From the NCBI RefSeq assembly GCF_910592395.1, contig NC_088319.1:5208001-5272000 (forward strand): a stretch of DNA of 64,000 nt, in the 5' to 3' direction. The notes under the pieces are model-generated. The model ran no database searches. It saw nothing but the letters and a program-made list of their open reading frames with translations, and was not told where the DNA came from. The stretch is from Lineus longissimus. Lineage: Eukaryota; Nemertea; Pilidiophora; Heteronemertea; Lineidae. This document shows, one piece after another, positions 43,195-54,045 of this stretch (positions within the stretch are counted from its first letter, which is position 1; each line of letters begins with the position of its first letter). The position numbers and the translations under genes were made by a program.

Positions 43195-44191
43195 AGGAAT
43201 GCACTCTAGCAAATATGATGGGGCAGCCTGCCGAGACGTTGCCGTTGACTTCTTATTTCCTTGCTTCGAATTTGTGACAAAATTGCTACAGGGAAGAGAC
43301 TGTAGAACATACAGAAGTGCACCCAAGTCTCCTGCAAAAAAAGTAATGGTTGAATGAATATATGGACAAGGTAGAACCCGTTTATTACGAATCTGTGGGG
43401 ACCTTGATTTTGCTCACGTTAATTTTCATTTTAAGAAAAAGGGAACAAAATAGCTTGATCTGGTAAGATATTTGATGGCGCATAGTGTTCCTAACTTGAT
43501 TTTTATTAGCAAGGTGATGCAGGCAGAAAGAAAAAAGCACTTGTTGACTGGAATGAAGCGGCCACTGCAAGATTGAACATAATGACTACTGGCCTCTGTA
43601 GTCTACTTTAGACTGACACTGTGTGTACCTGTAATGGCAAACTTTCAAATAATAACCAACTGACTTACTATTTCCATCTTTGAACTTCTCTGAATTATTG
43701 GTTGCCACCATTTCAATAGCGGGAACATACACCTGATGCCATCCACTTAAAAACTTGCTGTGTTGTTGAGGATACAGCATTCTGAAGTCTGCGTTAATCT
43801 GAAAATAAAAAATGCAATGAAGTGAACATTACTCTCGCCCTTTGTCAATAATGCTACAAATGCAATTTAAATATTTGTTGTTCACCATGTTCACTGGACT
43901 TACATGAAATGAAATATAGGCTAGAGCAGGCAAGATTGTACGAATAACGAGTTTCATGTCCATTCTACTGCAGCAAATAATCACAAGACCTACTGTAGTG
44001 TCGAATATACATGTAAATACAATTACCTGTTCAGGCATATCTTTGAACCTTGGATATTCAAGGCATAGATCACCAATTGTCGGTGCAGTTTCATCCACAA
44101 ATTTTCGCCAACAGCTGATTGTATCTTTGAAGAACGCATTTAACTTGGGAAGATTCTCCCTTGTTGGGGGGTGGTATTTTATAAATTCCAT
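43195..44191 (-). CDS. Partial host-like gene, three exons; possibly related to SAMD3-like proteins
   Basis: Exons are 44191-44027, 43798-43669 and 43331-43195, with consensus acceptors (TACTTCAG, TATTTTCAG, TTTTGCAG) and donors (GTAATT, GTAAGT, GTAAGT). Phases fit across both introns (0, then 1), giving 143 contiguous codons. The first exon reads HPPTRENLPKLNAFFKDT and CLEYPRFKDMPEQ, the second ADFRMLYPQQHSKFLSGWHQ, and the third RDLGALLYVLQSLPCSNF with a basic KQGNKKS patch. The pattern (a phrase like YPRFKDMPEQINADFRMLYP followed by a leucine-rich helix region) resembles the C-terminal part of fish SAMD3-like proteins, but I hold this only weakly. The 5' exons and the end are not identified. 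Function is unknown. Confidence 0.5.
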
Positions 44192-45185
44192 CTGAAGTAG
44201 AATAATCACAAGTAAAGTAATAATGCAATCGGACTGCGGTTTTATGGGTTTTCAGCCCAACACAAATCCCACACAACTCTAGAAATAGCTAGAATTGAGA
44301 AATTTGCTTGTCAGCAAATTTGATGAGCCCCACACTATCAATACTAGTATAGTAGTGTCAGTCAGTAGGCCTAGTATAGAGTATATTTACGGTAGAACAG
44401 AACTGTCGCGGGAGAGGGGCGGCGACGTCTCAACTTGCGTCAAGCTTCTTCGGTAGATGTGCTACCGGGATCCGACGGTGAACAGGTCGTCACCTCCAAG
44501 TGCTGCAGGAGCTAGTAGTATGATCGTCCTCCAATATCAGACGTACAGGGATGATAGGGAGATGGTTGCTATCCACTCCATGTCACAACAGCACGCTGCT
44601 AAAGACAGACACTCCATCCGTGATCGTGATGAGATACTAGTAAAACAAGTCTGACATACATCACCTGTATGTACATTGTACACAGAATCGACGAACTACT
44701 CCGTTTCACGTTTGCACACTGCCTTCGGCTTTATCACTTGAAATGTTACAAAATCCTAGATGTCATGAAACATGATCGTAAGATGAACGTCACAGGGATG
44801 TCTTCTACACAAAAGTACATAATACAAGAATCCGGGCAGCTTCCGCCCACTTCGCACACGTGCGCCGCACTGTCAGAAGCTCATTTCACTACAGTCAAGT
44901 TACTCGGCTCGGACTCCCCTGCGAGGACCCCGTTGCGCCCTTTTATTGGGACGGGAAAGGAACTTGTGGAAATGTGAATCAATCAGCCAATCACAGTGCT
45001 CGCCGGTTTCACATATTTGTAAAAAAGAAAAGAGGCAGCGCCTCTATACTAAGATTGAGAAACTAAATGACGAAGGGGCGACGTTGACCCAGTTAACATA
45101 CGATATTAATCTCATCCCCGACAATTCCCCCAGTTTTTGACCGTTACTTGCCCTCAAGTAACCAAAAGAAAGACCAGCATGATAC
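44192..45185. other. Non-coding, nothing secure
   Basis: Plus-strand frames at 44457-44654 and 44669-44977 lack known domains and splice context. It may hold upstream exons or the promoter of the minus-strand gene at 43195-44191. Confidence 0.4.
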
Positions 45186-45394
45186 TGTCGTGTGGGGAGG
45201 GGATCCTGTTGAGACTCGATCAATGAATGATAACGCTTGTTTCTCTTTTACACTGTATTGATACTCTCTCTACTCCAGCACTAACTAAACTCTTTCTAAC
45301 TACAAGGGGCTCAGCTAGCCCTCTTAGCCCAAAAGCAGGGGGAGGAGGTCACTGACCCCATGTCATGACCTGATTAGCATATACATACATAACA
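45186..45394 (-). repeat. 3' LTR of the Gypsy element
   Basis: 209 bp; reads TGTTATGTATG..CCACACGACA on the minus strand. One substitution relative to the 5' LTR: plus-strand CACTGTATT here, CACTCTATT there. Confidence 0.92.
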
Positions 45395-45412
45395 TCCCCT
45401 TTTGTTATTTTA
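45395..45412 (-). promoter_or_regulatory. Polypurine tract and adjoining A/T-rich box
   Basis: Minus-strand TAAAATAACAAAAGGGGA directly precedes the 3' LTR, the place where plus-strand DNA synthesis is primed. The same 18 bp recur at 45807-45824 inside the 3' UTR. Confidence 0.7.
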
Positions 45413-46553
45413 AGAAATTTTGGTTTACAAAATTTTGTATCAAGTTGATTAATCAGTATGATGCAAATCTTTCTCAGTCGATATAAAACCGTGTCATCTT
45501 AAGGCACGTACTATGATAGATTATAAACACACGTTACATTTACTGCCATCTTAAGGTCAGTTGATAAGGTATCATTATCATATCATGATTACAAAATAAA
45601 ACTTTCTTTACTGCCATCTTAAGGCGAGTAAACACATCGTTGACGTACCATCTGCTAGTAATACCTGTAAGTGAACACAGTCCGCCAACGAGTTTCATTC
45701 AAATGCAATGGGAGGGTGTAAAACCAAAAACGATAAAAATAATTGCTACTAAACTACACTGTATCGATTTTCCTACGAAAATACAATCAAACAAAAAATC
45801 CAATATCTCCCCTTTTGTTATTTTAGAGAATCAAAATACTTGTCAAAACTAGAACAACCTAAATCCTATTATCATTACAATTCAATCAAAACTAATCTAA
45901 CCAATACTCCTGCTACTACAATAATCCGCCAAGATTGGCCTCCTGTGATTATCCTAATTATCCTTATTGTTGACCATCTGCAAGTGTCAAATACCCTAGA
46001 AAGCCCATCAACAAATGAATGAAGTTTGTTTGAACTCTATGCTAATCCTCATAGACCTACTCTGAACAGAAAAAGAGTATACTACACAACGAAACTTAAA
46101 GGACCATTCACTGTCATCTATGGTATTTGAAACATGGTTTTAACTTGCAGTATCATACTACCTAGCCTATAAAGCCTGCATGCCTATTTAATGTTGCTTT
46201 TAACGCCACTTATCTAGAAGAAGATGTGCGAAAATCTTTTAATGAAACAACTAATGCATATGTTTACACTAATTAAGGCCTAAAATATAGATAGTTTATA
46301 CGTGTACCATCTATATGCTCTAGGTGTATGATTGATTAAGGAAACCTGACTGCCATTAGCCAGTCTTGTGGCTTTTACCTGGCCATCATTACATGCAAAT
46401 TAAATTGCCAAACAGTAATATCTCATTTATCAAAAAAAAAAAACAAAACAAATTGAGCAATACTGCTAATATTATGTACAAAAGGAGATTGAAGTCCTGT
46501 CAGACATCCATCCAGGCGTATGATGACTCGTCATCTTTCACTATATCTGCCAT
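45413..46553 (-). other. 3' untranslated region of the Gypsy element
   Basis: No coding signal. It contains three spaced copies of CATCTTAAGG (45495, 45547, 45615) and a second polypurine-tract-like copy at 45807-45824. Confidence 0.6.
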
Positions 46554-49500
46554 CTACATGGCCAAACGCTGAATCAATTTACGTGGCGTCCCTGTGCACA
46601 TTAGAAGCTGATTGCTTAAGACATTTTCAACAATTGGTAAACTATCGGGATACCATTGAGGAGACCACCAGTACCTGTAATCACCGTTGTTGAGCGGTAT
46701 TGACACCAAAACCTGCAAATTGCCTGCTTTGAATCGAGCCCTTGAAATGCTCACTTCAGATTCTGAAGGCGCATTCTCAAGTGCTGCCAGCAGTTTTCCT
46801 TGTTGTGCACTGCTCAACTCGCAAGGGGCGGCAAAGCCATTGTTGACTTCTGCAAATTGCATATGTTTTGCTAGATCAACCGGTTCTGTCTTACATGTGT
46901 GCATTACATGATTTCCGATGTTGTCCAATGCTTTACCATTTTCATCCATAAAGCGTGGAGTGCCATTACCAGGTACACTAGTAGCTTTGGTAACCTCGTC
47001 CGATTTCTTCAAAACGTCCTTGAGCTTCTGAAGATTGGTAATATTCTCTTTCCCTGAGGTGGCGCGAATGAAAGCTGGTTTCAACCTGTTGAAGTTGAAC
47101 ACATCCTGCAACAACTTTCCATCTAGCGTGGACAACAAGTAATGAGTGCGACCCAGACATTTGTAAATGGCAAATGGACCACACCATATCGCTTTGAACT
47201 TTCGCGAGGGCGCCGTGAGATGCGTGCTACTAGGCTTATTCAAGTACACCAACTGCCCTACGGCATACAGTGGGCACTTCTTAAGCCTTTGTGAAATCTT
47301 CTCATTTTGTGTTTCCTGGTGAGACCTCTGTATGTCTAGCATTGTCTTGGACACATGTTTGAACTTTGCCTGGAGGTGTTCCACATATTCTCTATAAGTC
47401 CTGGACAATCCCAAGTCTAGCTTGAATTCCAGACCAGATACATCAGTAGGTTCACGGAGAAACACCAAATAATGAGGAGAGTAACCTCCAAGATGTGCAG
47501 AAGAGAACGTGTTGTAAGCATATTGCGCAACGCTTCCATACCTTACCCAATTTCCTAATTGTGCGAGGTTGACCTTGAGTAGGTCAGCAATGGACTTGAT
47601 TTGGCGCTCTGTGTGTAGACTGCCATGATTCTCAACAGAGATGGTCTTCTGACTTATGCCTAGCGTTTTACATAACAATGTCAACAGTTTACCTGTCAGA
47701 GATGCTGCGGCATCAGTGACCAGCATGGTAGGTATACCGAAGATTGTGAAGACCTTCTGAATCAGAGCTTCACATACCGTTTCTGCATCGATTGTCTTCA
47801 ACGGGATACAAATGGTGTAACGCATAATTGCACAGCAAACGACCATGAGGTGTCGAAATCCTGATAAGGACGGTGGCATGGATTTGAAGTCCATGCTTAT
47901 TGTCTCGAATGGACAATATCTGTCAGGAACCCTTCGATGAAAAGGTCTTACAGAATCTGGTTTGCCTTTGTGCTGCTGACAACGTGAACAAGACTGAATA
48001 TACGAGCAAATGCGACTGAACATTGCAGGAAAATGGAATTTCCTTCTCATTGTGAGATATGTTCTAATGTACCCCTGGTGCATGGATGTGATGTTATCAT
48101 GATAAAGACTGATCAGTTGGTCAATGTAAGCTTCTGGAATTGCTAACTGAAAAGTGAAATCTTCATCATTGTTGTGCAGAAACAACCGAAACAGGACACC
48201 ATTACACAAGATGTATTCTTGTGATCGAAGCGTTACTGATCTTACAGCTTTCTTGTCACCTGGTACTATGTTGTGGGCCAGATAATCATATATTGGCTTG
48301 AAGTGAGGAGATGCTTGTTGTGCCAATCTCAATTCTTGGATCTCAAATGGTAACTGGTAATCCCTGATTATCTTCCGTTTGATAATTGACATGATTTTGT
48401 CCAACTGTCTTTGATGAGGAATGTGGCCAGCTATGACATCATCAATCCTTGTGATTAGCGGCTTTGGCACAGTGAGTAACTCCTTTGTGGGTGGACAGTG
48501 TTCAAAACTCGTTGACGGACTGTGTTCATGTTCGACCTCGATTGTTCCTGTGTTTGGCTTTCTTAGATTATTGACTACAGTATGAGCAGGCGGCTCCGTT
48601 ACCCTATCAACTAATCTTGGTTCAGGACAATTGGGAATTGTCGGAATCCTGGCCAACTGTTGTTGTAAAGGAGGGTTAGGCAGAATTACTGTTGACCTGG
48701 CCGGGCCATTTCCTGTTACTGGACAATTACTCGAATTCTCAGGAGGCTCATCGGTCCTTATTCTTTGTCCTGTTTGTTGGCCTTGGGATAGGACTGTCAC
48801 CGGATTATTCCTTTGATCTGGGGCGGGCGTTGTTGTCCTTTCATCTGAGCTTGATTTGGACCTTGTTTGCACAATGGAACTTGTTAAGGTATTAGCTGGC
48901 GGCACCTGTATTCCCATCCGCCTTGCATAAGAACGTGTAATTATCGGCTCAGTTCTGACTGCTGGGAACGCAAACGATTCATTGTCTTGATTGCTGGTCA
49001 CAGGAAAAGCAATGGGCATTATCCTGTCAAAGTCTTCGTCATCGTCTCTAGGCGCTCTAGACAAAAAGTCGCTAAGTTGTAAGTCGGATCCCTTACAATA
49101 ACCAATTTTGAAGCTATATTCAGAAAGCCTCTCAATTAGTTTTTGTAACCTAGTTGTGCATGGTTCATGTTTGGATTGCAATATCTGTACCAAACTGGAG
49201 TGGTCCACAAATGCCTGGAAAACCTGAGATTTCAGAATATGCTTGAATGCTGATACGTTCAAAAAGAGACCAAAAAGTTCCAACTCACTGACAGAATAGA
49301 ATTGCGCTGCATTCGGCAATCGCTTTGAATGATATGCTAGCAAACGCTCTTTCACGTCAATCACCTGCATCAAATGGCATCCAGTAGCCACTCTACTGGT
49401 ATCAGAGTAAAGCCGAAGTTCACCGTGTTTCTGTGGTGCTACCAAGACCGGTGGTTGACACAGTAATGATTTGATGGCGTCAAAAGCCTGTTGGTGAGAT

Positions 49501-51407
49501 TCTTCCCACTGAAAGACTACCTTTTTCTTTGTCAACTGATGTAATGGTCTCAGAATCTCCTGTAGCCTGGGCAAGAACATAGCTAAATAGTTGACCGCAC
49601 CTATGAACCTTCGCACCTCTTTTGGCGATTTTGGAACTGCGACATTCCGAATGGCCAAGCATTTGTCTGCCATAGGGGTAATACTCACCAGACCATCAGA
49701 GTCTATCAGAATAACATGACCCATGTAATTCACCCTATTTCGAAACAACAAGCACTTACGTGGAGAAATCTTCAGACCATGTTTCTCGAGTGCCTGGAAC
49801 AAACTAGCAAGATGTTCTGAATGTTCCTTCTTGCTTTTGCTGAACAAAATGATGTCGTCATGGATGCATTCGCAGAAATCTCGCGAGTTTGGAATCTCTT
49901 TCAAGATCTCATTAATGCGTTGCTGCCAAATCCCCGGGCTTAGGGTTAAGCCCATGGGTAGTTTACGGAAATAATAGCTATCACCACCTGGATACGAAGT
50001 TATACCAGTATACTGCTGTGAATGTTTAGACAAAGATAAACTATGAAAAGCACTTTTGAGATCTACTACACTGAGCACCTTTGCTCCAGAATGTCCAATT
50101 TTAGCAAGGGTCTCAGACACGAGTGGAAAATTACCATTGATCTTCCTAATCTTGGAATTTAGAAACCTAAAGTCAACCACACACCTTTTCTCTGAAGTCC
50201 CTTTCTTTGCAATTAACATCACTGGCGAACTATATGAGCTATGACCTTTTGCAAGAATACCCAACTTTACAAGCTTCGTAAGTTCATGGTCGACAACCTG
50301 TTTGTTTTCTTCAGCAAGCTTATGAGGCCTGATGAAAAATGGACTGTCATCATGCAACTGAAAATCAACCTCGAAATTCGGACAAGATCCGACTTCACCA
50401 TACAAACTGAACGCCTGGTTATGCCGATGCAGCATGTCATACACTTCTTTCTTCTCATCAAGCGTGAGAATGCTCTCATCCAAATTCACTTGCTCATGTA
50501 TGATTTCTGCTGCCGTCAGTTTCGAAACTGAATCTGATTCCTGGAGATGTGAAAACTTTGCGAGATTTTGCCGCTGAATCTCTGTTAAATCCTTTTTACA
50601 AGAGATATTGGAGCTTTGAGCATGTGAGAGAAAACATGTTGGTAATGCATGACTAGCTTGCGCTAAATGACCTAGATGAACCGATGCAATTGGACGACCC
50701 TTGTGCAACTTGACGGTACTTGTAGAAGTATTAATTGCTCTGATATATGTCCTGCCTTTCTTCAACTTCACAAGCATGCTGTGTGGACAAACCCTATCTA
50801 ACTGTCTTCCAGATTCAATCACAAGTTCGGTATTTCTGAAAATACCAGGCACACTACCCTTGATTGAAATATATTTGGTCTGTCCTGGTCTCAAAACAAC
50901 ACTCTCCACTGGCGCAAACCAAGCCTTCTTGGGCCTCACCGTGAAAGTGTTACTTTCAAAATCCAAACTCCCTTTCAGTTCACTCAACGTGGAGGTTCCA
51001 AGCAAAATATCAGGACCAGTCAAGTTATCAGCTATTACTGCATAGATTTTGAATTTATGTCCCTGGATTGACATTTGAAAATTCAATGCCTTGGTTGCAT
51101 ACAAGAAGTCACCATTTCCCATCCTAAACTTCAATGGTGCAATAGGGATCACCTTTTGGTTCGACAGATACTTTGAATTACGCACACAAGACCCTGACAC
51201 TAAACTTTGAGTGGCACCACTATCGAACAATAATATTACACCTTTACCTGTCGGTAAACTACCCTTTACAAAATTTTTGCTATTGAGATATAAGGTAACA
51301 GGCTCTTCGCCTAAAAATTCTGATTCCTTCTGACATTTATCTGTTACATAATCATCTTGACACGGAGCCGAGACTGCATGGGCATTAGCAGCAGGACTCC
51401 GATCTAA
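46554..51407 (-). CDS. pol: Gypsy pol polyprotein (protease, reverse transcriptase, RNase H, integrase)
   Basis: Open for 1617 codons from the frameshift point at the gag stop. In order on the minus strand: aspartic protease active site LLFDSGATQSLV (just after 51245); RT with CVVDFRFLNSK, VVDLKSAFHSL, FRKLPMGLTLSP and catalytic IHDDIILFSKS, in which HDD replaces the usual YxDD; RNase H with LRLYSDTSRVATG, SVSELELFG and AFVDHSSL. Integrase follows, with an HHCC zinc motif (HDNITSMHQ to CSRCQQHKG) and the DDE triad in ISMDFKSMP, LVTDAAASLTG and NHGSLHTERQIKSI, then a GPY/F-like tail WCGPFAIYKC. About 150 further residues of unknown role end the protein. No disruption is present. It lacks its own ATG near the start, so expression as a Gag-Pol fusion is likely. 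Confidence 0.92.
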   Translation of the reverse strand, partial: LDRSPAANAHAVSAPCQDDYVTDKCQKESEFLGEEPVTLYLNSKNFVKGSLPTGKGVILLFDSGATQSLVSGSCVRNSKYLSNQKVIPIAPLKFRMGNGDFLYATKALNFQMSIQGHKFKIYAVIADNLTGPDILLGTSTLSELKGSLDFESNTFTVRPKKAWFAPVESVVLRPGQTKYISIKGSVPGIFRNTELVIESGRQLDRVCPHSMLVKLKKGRTYIRAINTSTSTVKLHKGRPIASVHLGHLAQASHALPTCFLSHAQSSNISCKKDLTEIQRQNLAKFSHLQESDSVSKLTAAEIIHEQVNLDESILTLDEKKEVYDMLHRHNQAFSLYGEVGSCPNFEVDFQLHDDSPFFIRPHKLAEENKQVVDHELTKLVKLGILAKGHSSYSSPVMLIAKKGTSEKRCVVDFRFLNSKIRKINGNFPLVSETLAKIGHSGAKVLSVVDLKSAFHSLSLSKHSQQYTGITSYPGGDSYYFRKLPMGLTLSPGIWQQRINEILKEIPNSRDFCECIHDDIILFSKSKKEHSEHLASLFQALEKHGLKISPRKCLLFRNRVNYMGHVILIDSDGLVSITPMADKCLAIRNVAVPKSPKEVRRFIGAVNYLAMFLPRLQEILRPLHQLTKKKVVFQWEESHQQAFDAIKSLLCQPPVLVAPQKHGELRLYSDTSRVATGCHLMQVIDVKERLLAYHSKRLPNAAQFYSVSELELFGLFLNVSAFKHILKSQVFQAFVDHSSLVQILQSKHEPCTTRLQKLIERLSEYSFKIGYCKGSDLQLSDFLSRAPRDDDEDFDRIMPIAFPVTSNQDNESFAFPAVRTEPIITRSYARRMGIQVPPANTLTSSIVQTRSKSSSDERTTTPAPDQRNNPVTVLSQGQQTGQRIRTDEPPENSSNCPVTGNGPARSTVILPNPPLQQQLARIPTIPNCPEPRLVDRVTEPPAHTVVNNLRKPNTGTIEVEHEHSPSTSFEHCPPTKELLTVPKPLITRIDDVIAGHIPHQRQLDKIMSIIKRKIIRDYQLPFEIQELRLAQQASPHFKPIYDYLAHNIVPGDKKAVRSVTLRSQEYILCNGVLFRLFLHNNDEDFTFQLAIPEAYIDQLISLYHDNITSMHQGYIRTYLTMRRKFHFPAMFSRICSYIQSCSRCQQHKGKPDSVRPFHRRVPDRYCPFETISMDFKSMPPSLSGFRHLMVVCCAIMRYTICIPLKTIDAETVCEALIQKVFTIFGIPTMLVTDAAASLTGKLLTLLCKTLGISQKTISVENHGSLHTERQIKSIADLLKVNLAQLGNWVRYGSVAQYAYNTFSSAHLGGYSPHYLVFLREPTDVSGLEFKLDLGLSRTYREYVEHLQAKFKHVSKTMLDIQRSHQETQNEKISQRLKKCPLYAVGQLVYLNKPSSTHLTAPSRKFKAIWCGPFAIYKCLGRTHYLLSTLDGKLLQDVFNFNRLKPAFIRATSGKENITNLQKLKDVLKKSDEVTKATSVPGNGTPRFMDENGKALDNIGNHVMHTCKTEPVDLAKHMQFAEVNNGFAAPCELSSAQQGKLLAALENAPSESEVSISRARFKAGNLQVLVSIPLNNGDYRYWWSPQWYPDSLPIVENVLSNQLLMCTGTPRKLIQRLAM

Positions 51408-52384
51408 AAATTCTGTGCACCAGCGTTGGCATAATGATGTTGAGGTGGGCCTACAGCTTGTGGCTGTCGCATGTCAACATCCCGTTTCCTACAGTTCCGC
51501 CATTTGTGACCTGGGTACCTGCAGTAATCGCAGAAAATCACCTTTCTGCCAGACTGTCGTGAGCGCGAATCGCTCCTATTCCTGTCACTACTGTGGCGGG
51601 AGCGTGAGGTGCTCCTGTCGTACCTGTCCCTATGATTGTTTCTAGGCCTAGTGTATGAATCACTACGCGAAGAAGAACGCCTATTGCCATAATGGCGTTG
51701 ATTATAGGGTTGACTACGCCTACCGGGTGACCTACTGGGCCTATGGCGACTGTTGTCGTCGTCGGGCGGGTTATCCTGAGATATACGGAGGTTATGCAGT
51801 TCCTCCTTGATAAAATCGAGATCTTTCTCGATGCCTGGCTTTGCCTCAGTGGCCGCAAATGTCACCTCACGGGTGGGGTCACCTGTGACATCAAGGCAAC
51901 GCTGTGCTAACAGCGCAATCTGTTCGGACGTAGCGTCCTCCGGAGCAGACATGATCACATTAGCCTGACATGTTGACGGTAAGGTTGCTATAAACTTGTT
52001 TTTGATAGCCCCATCAGTAGCCGCAATCTTTACCCTGTTGTGGTACACCTGAGCTGACTCACCTGGGGTGTACGTCAGATAATCAAATACCTTTACGTTC
52101 GCAAAGTGTGAATTTTGTGCACTAAACCGTGCTATAAAGGCAGTTTTCAATTGGTCTACCGCTACAAATGTTTTTCCGTCTATCCATAAACGGGCAGCCT
52201 TACATAAGGTGAGTTGAAAACGACGCACAACATTGGCGACTGCAGCAGCATCTGCAGGACGGTGGAGATCATGTATACGTAGATAGTCGGTAAAACTCAA
52301 CCAATGGGCTAAAGCATCCTCCCGTTTCAGAGTCTCACCCGAAAAACCTGACGGTAAAAAATCCGCTGTACGAAGTGCAGCCAT
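51404..52384 (-). CDS. gag: Gypsy Gag protein (326 aa) with zinc knuckle
   Basis: Structural capsid/nucleocapsid polyprotein that packages element RNA. Starts at ATG 52382-52384. The capsid-like N-terminal part has GETLKREDALAHWLSFTDYL and KAARLWIDGKTF, of the retrotransposon gag type. A strongly basic, Arg/Ser-rich stretch follows (about residues 210-285), then one CCHC zinc knuckle CDYCRYPGHKWRNC. It ends AGAQNF and TAG. The stop is preceded by a T run, and shifting back by one base (AAT TTT TAG becoming TTT TTA) enters the pol frame directly, so Gag-Pol is probably made by -1 slippage. Confidence 0.9.
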   Translation of the reverse strand: MAALRTADFLPSGFSGETLKREDALAHWLSFTDYLRIHDLHRPADAAAVANVVRRFQLTLCKAARLWIDGKTFVAVDQLKTAFIARFSAQNSHFANVKVFDYLTYTPGESAQVYHNRVKIAATDGAIKNKFIATLPSTCQANVIMSAPEDATSEQIALLAQRCLDVTGDPTREVTFAATEAKPGIEKDLDFIKEELHNLRISQDNPPDDDNSRHRPSRSPGRRSQPYNQRHYGNRRSSSRSDSYTRPRNNHRDRYDRSTSRSRHSSDRNRSDSRSRQSGRKVIFCDYCRYPGHKWRNCRKRDVDMRQPQAVGPPQHHYANAGAQNF

Positions 52385-53332
52385 GATGAAAAAATTAAAA
52401 GTGTAGGCCTAACTGATGTAATTATACCGATTTGTCTGAAAATAACTTGAAACTTGAAAATACACCTCTCAGTACATTTAAAATGAAAGTCGGTAGCAAA
52501 GTGTGTCACTTACCATTACTGCCAGACGAGATTCTTTCTTCCTTTTAAGAATTAAGCTTGAAATGCAGGTATCGATGTGTCATGATAGTTCATTGCACAA
52601 GAAAAGTCATCCAAATTGATTATAAAAGTCAGTGAAGAGGGAAAATGAGTTCTTTGACATGTTAGTTCGAAAATTTTTCAGTCCTTTGAAATGTTCATAA
52701 AAGTTAATTAAAGTCATTAAAGATGTAAAGTCTGCTGCTGGTTCCCTGTTATTCGACTATTCATCTAGGAGTGCATGTACTAGTTACTGGACGTCTTTGA
52801 AAACTTTTATCTTCGCTGCATTTGTTGGATGGCACTGGACGTTCCTTCTGATGACAGGCCACACATTTGTGGAAAGGAAGATTGTTTCATGGCGTGGCTT
52901 GGATACCGCTATGATGCTCAATGATACAAACAATATCCTGTGTCATGGCGTGGCTTGACTTCTGCTATGATTCTCAATGATACAAACAGTATCCTTTACG
53001 TTTCCTCTGATAGGTGGTCTTATACATCACTCGTTACACTCTCTCCAGATGTATCCTTCATTACTCCTCTGAAGTGTCACTCGTTCCTTTCATGATGAAG
53101 AGGAGCAAGATAGCGCTGTTCTGTATAGGCTGTTTTGTAGCTCCCTGCACATCTACATCAGTGTTGCATGTGCGAATAGGTGGCGTGAACTTGAGAAATT
53201 GAGGAGTGTCCTGAGAAATTTGAGAACTGCTTTAGTTCTTCTGATCTCCGAGAGAGAACATGATGTCCTTGCAAAGGATGGAACTCCTAATATAGAGTTC
53301 ATATAGAGTCTAAAGGCCGGTGTTCTCCACCA
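52385..53332 (-). other. 5' untranslated leader of the Gypsy element
   Basis: About 0.95 kb without coding signal. The primer-binding site TGGTGGAGAACACCGG lies next to the 5' LTR (about 53317-53332). An imperfect direct duplication of about 60 bp containing ATGGCGTGGCTTG lies at about 52890-52995. Confidence 0.65.
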
Positions 53333-53541
53333 TGTCGTGTGGGGAGGGGATCCTGTTGAGACTCGATCAATGAATGATAACGCTTGTTTCTCTTTTACAC
53401 TCTATTGATACTCTCTCTACTCCAGCACTAACTAAACTCTTTCTAACTACAAGGGGCTCAGCTAGCCCTCTTAGCCCAAAAGCAGGGGGAGGAGGTCACT
53501 GACCCCATGTCATGACCTGATTAGCATATACATACATAACA
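53333..53541 (-). repeat. 5' LTR of the Gypsy element
   Basis: 209 bp, one base different from the 3' LTR; presumed promoter of the element. No clear TATA box could be fixed. Confidence 0.92.
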
Positions 53542-53545
53542 ATAC

Positions 53546-54041
53546 CAAAAGAAAACCGAAAGAACCCTGGGTCCACATAGTTTACAATTATATAAAACAT
53601 GGCACCAAGTTAAGTGCAAAGGCCTCCCACTTAAACCTAAGCTGTATGAGCAGGAGTTATTTATCAACAACAAGAACAATTTATTACAGTATAGTCGACT
53701 CAGTTACTTTTCAAAAGTTGACAATAAATGAAATACTTTTAAAGACAGAACAGTTTTGTTTTAAAACTAGTTGACAGTTGTGTTTCTTAAAATGACTGGA
53801 CTATACAACATCTACATTGTAGCTGACCTAATTGGCACAGAGCCAACTTCCAGGAAGCCAACAATAACATAAAAATGGGCAGACTGCCAAAACCACTTGA
53901 GTTTACACAAATCTAGGTCAGGGTCAGAGAGCAGATCCAAGAAGTTACTACAGTGATTTTGACAGTGAAATTGAGCTGAAGCTTCCAAGGAACAATGAGA
54001 TCTACCCCTAAAGCAACTATCTCAGAAATAAAATTAACACT
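53546..54041. other. Non-coding between the Gypsy and piggyBac elements
   Basis: Nothing recognised. Confidence 0.4.
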
Positions 54042-54045
54042 TTAA

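Larger units (their letters stand above)
45186..53541 (-). mobile_element. Complete Gypsy-type LTR retrotransposon (8356 bp)
   Basis: Identical-length LTRs (209 bp) at 45186-45394 and 53333-53541 differ at a single base and have TG..CA ends. ATAC flanks both sides (45182-45185 and 53542-53545), a 4-bp target duplication. Reading on the minus strand: 5' LTR, a primer-binding site starting TGG right after it, gag, pol in the -1 frame, a 1.16-kb 3' UTR, a polypurine tract AAAAGGGGA abutting the 3' LTR, and the 3' LTR. Domain order protease-RT-RNase H-integrase fits Gypsy (Metaviridae-type) elements. No env-like frame is present. The element looks recent and probably competent. Confidence 0.93.

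Noticed and set aside
45186-53541. Endogenous retrovirus with envelope gene
   Set aside because: After pol there is only a 3' UTR with no frame of envelope size or membrane segments, so it is a retrotransposon without env.
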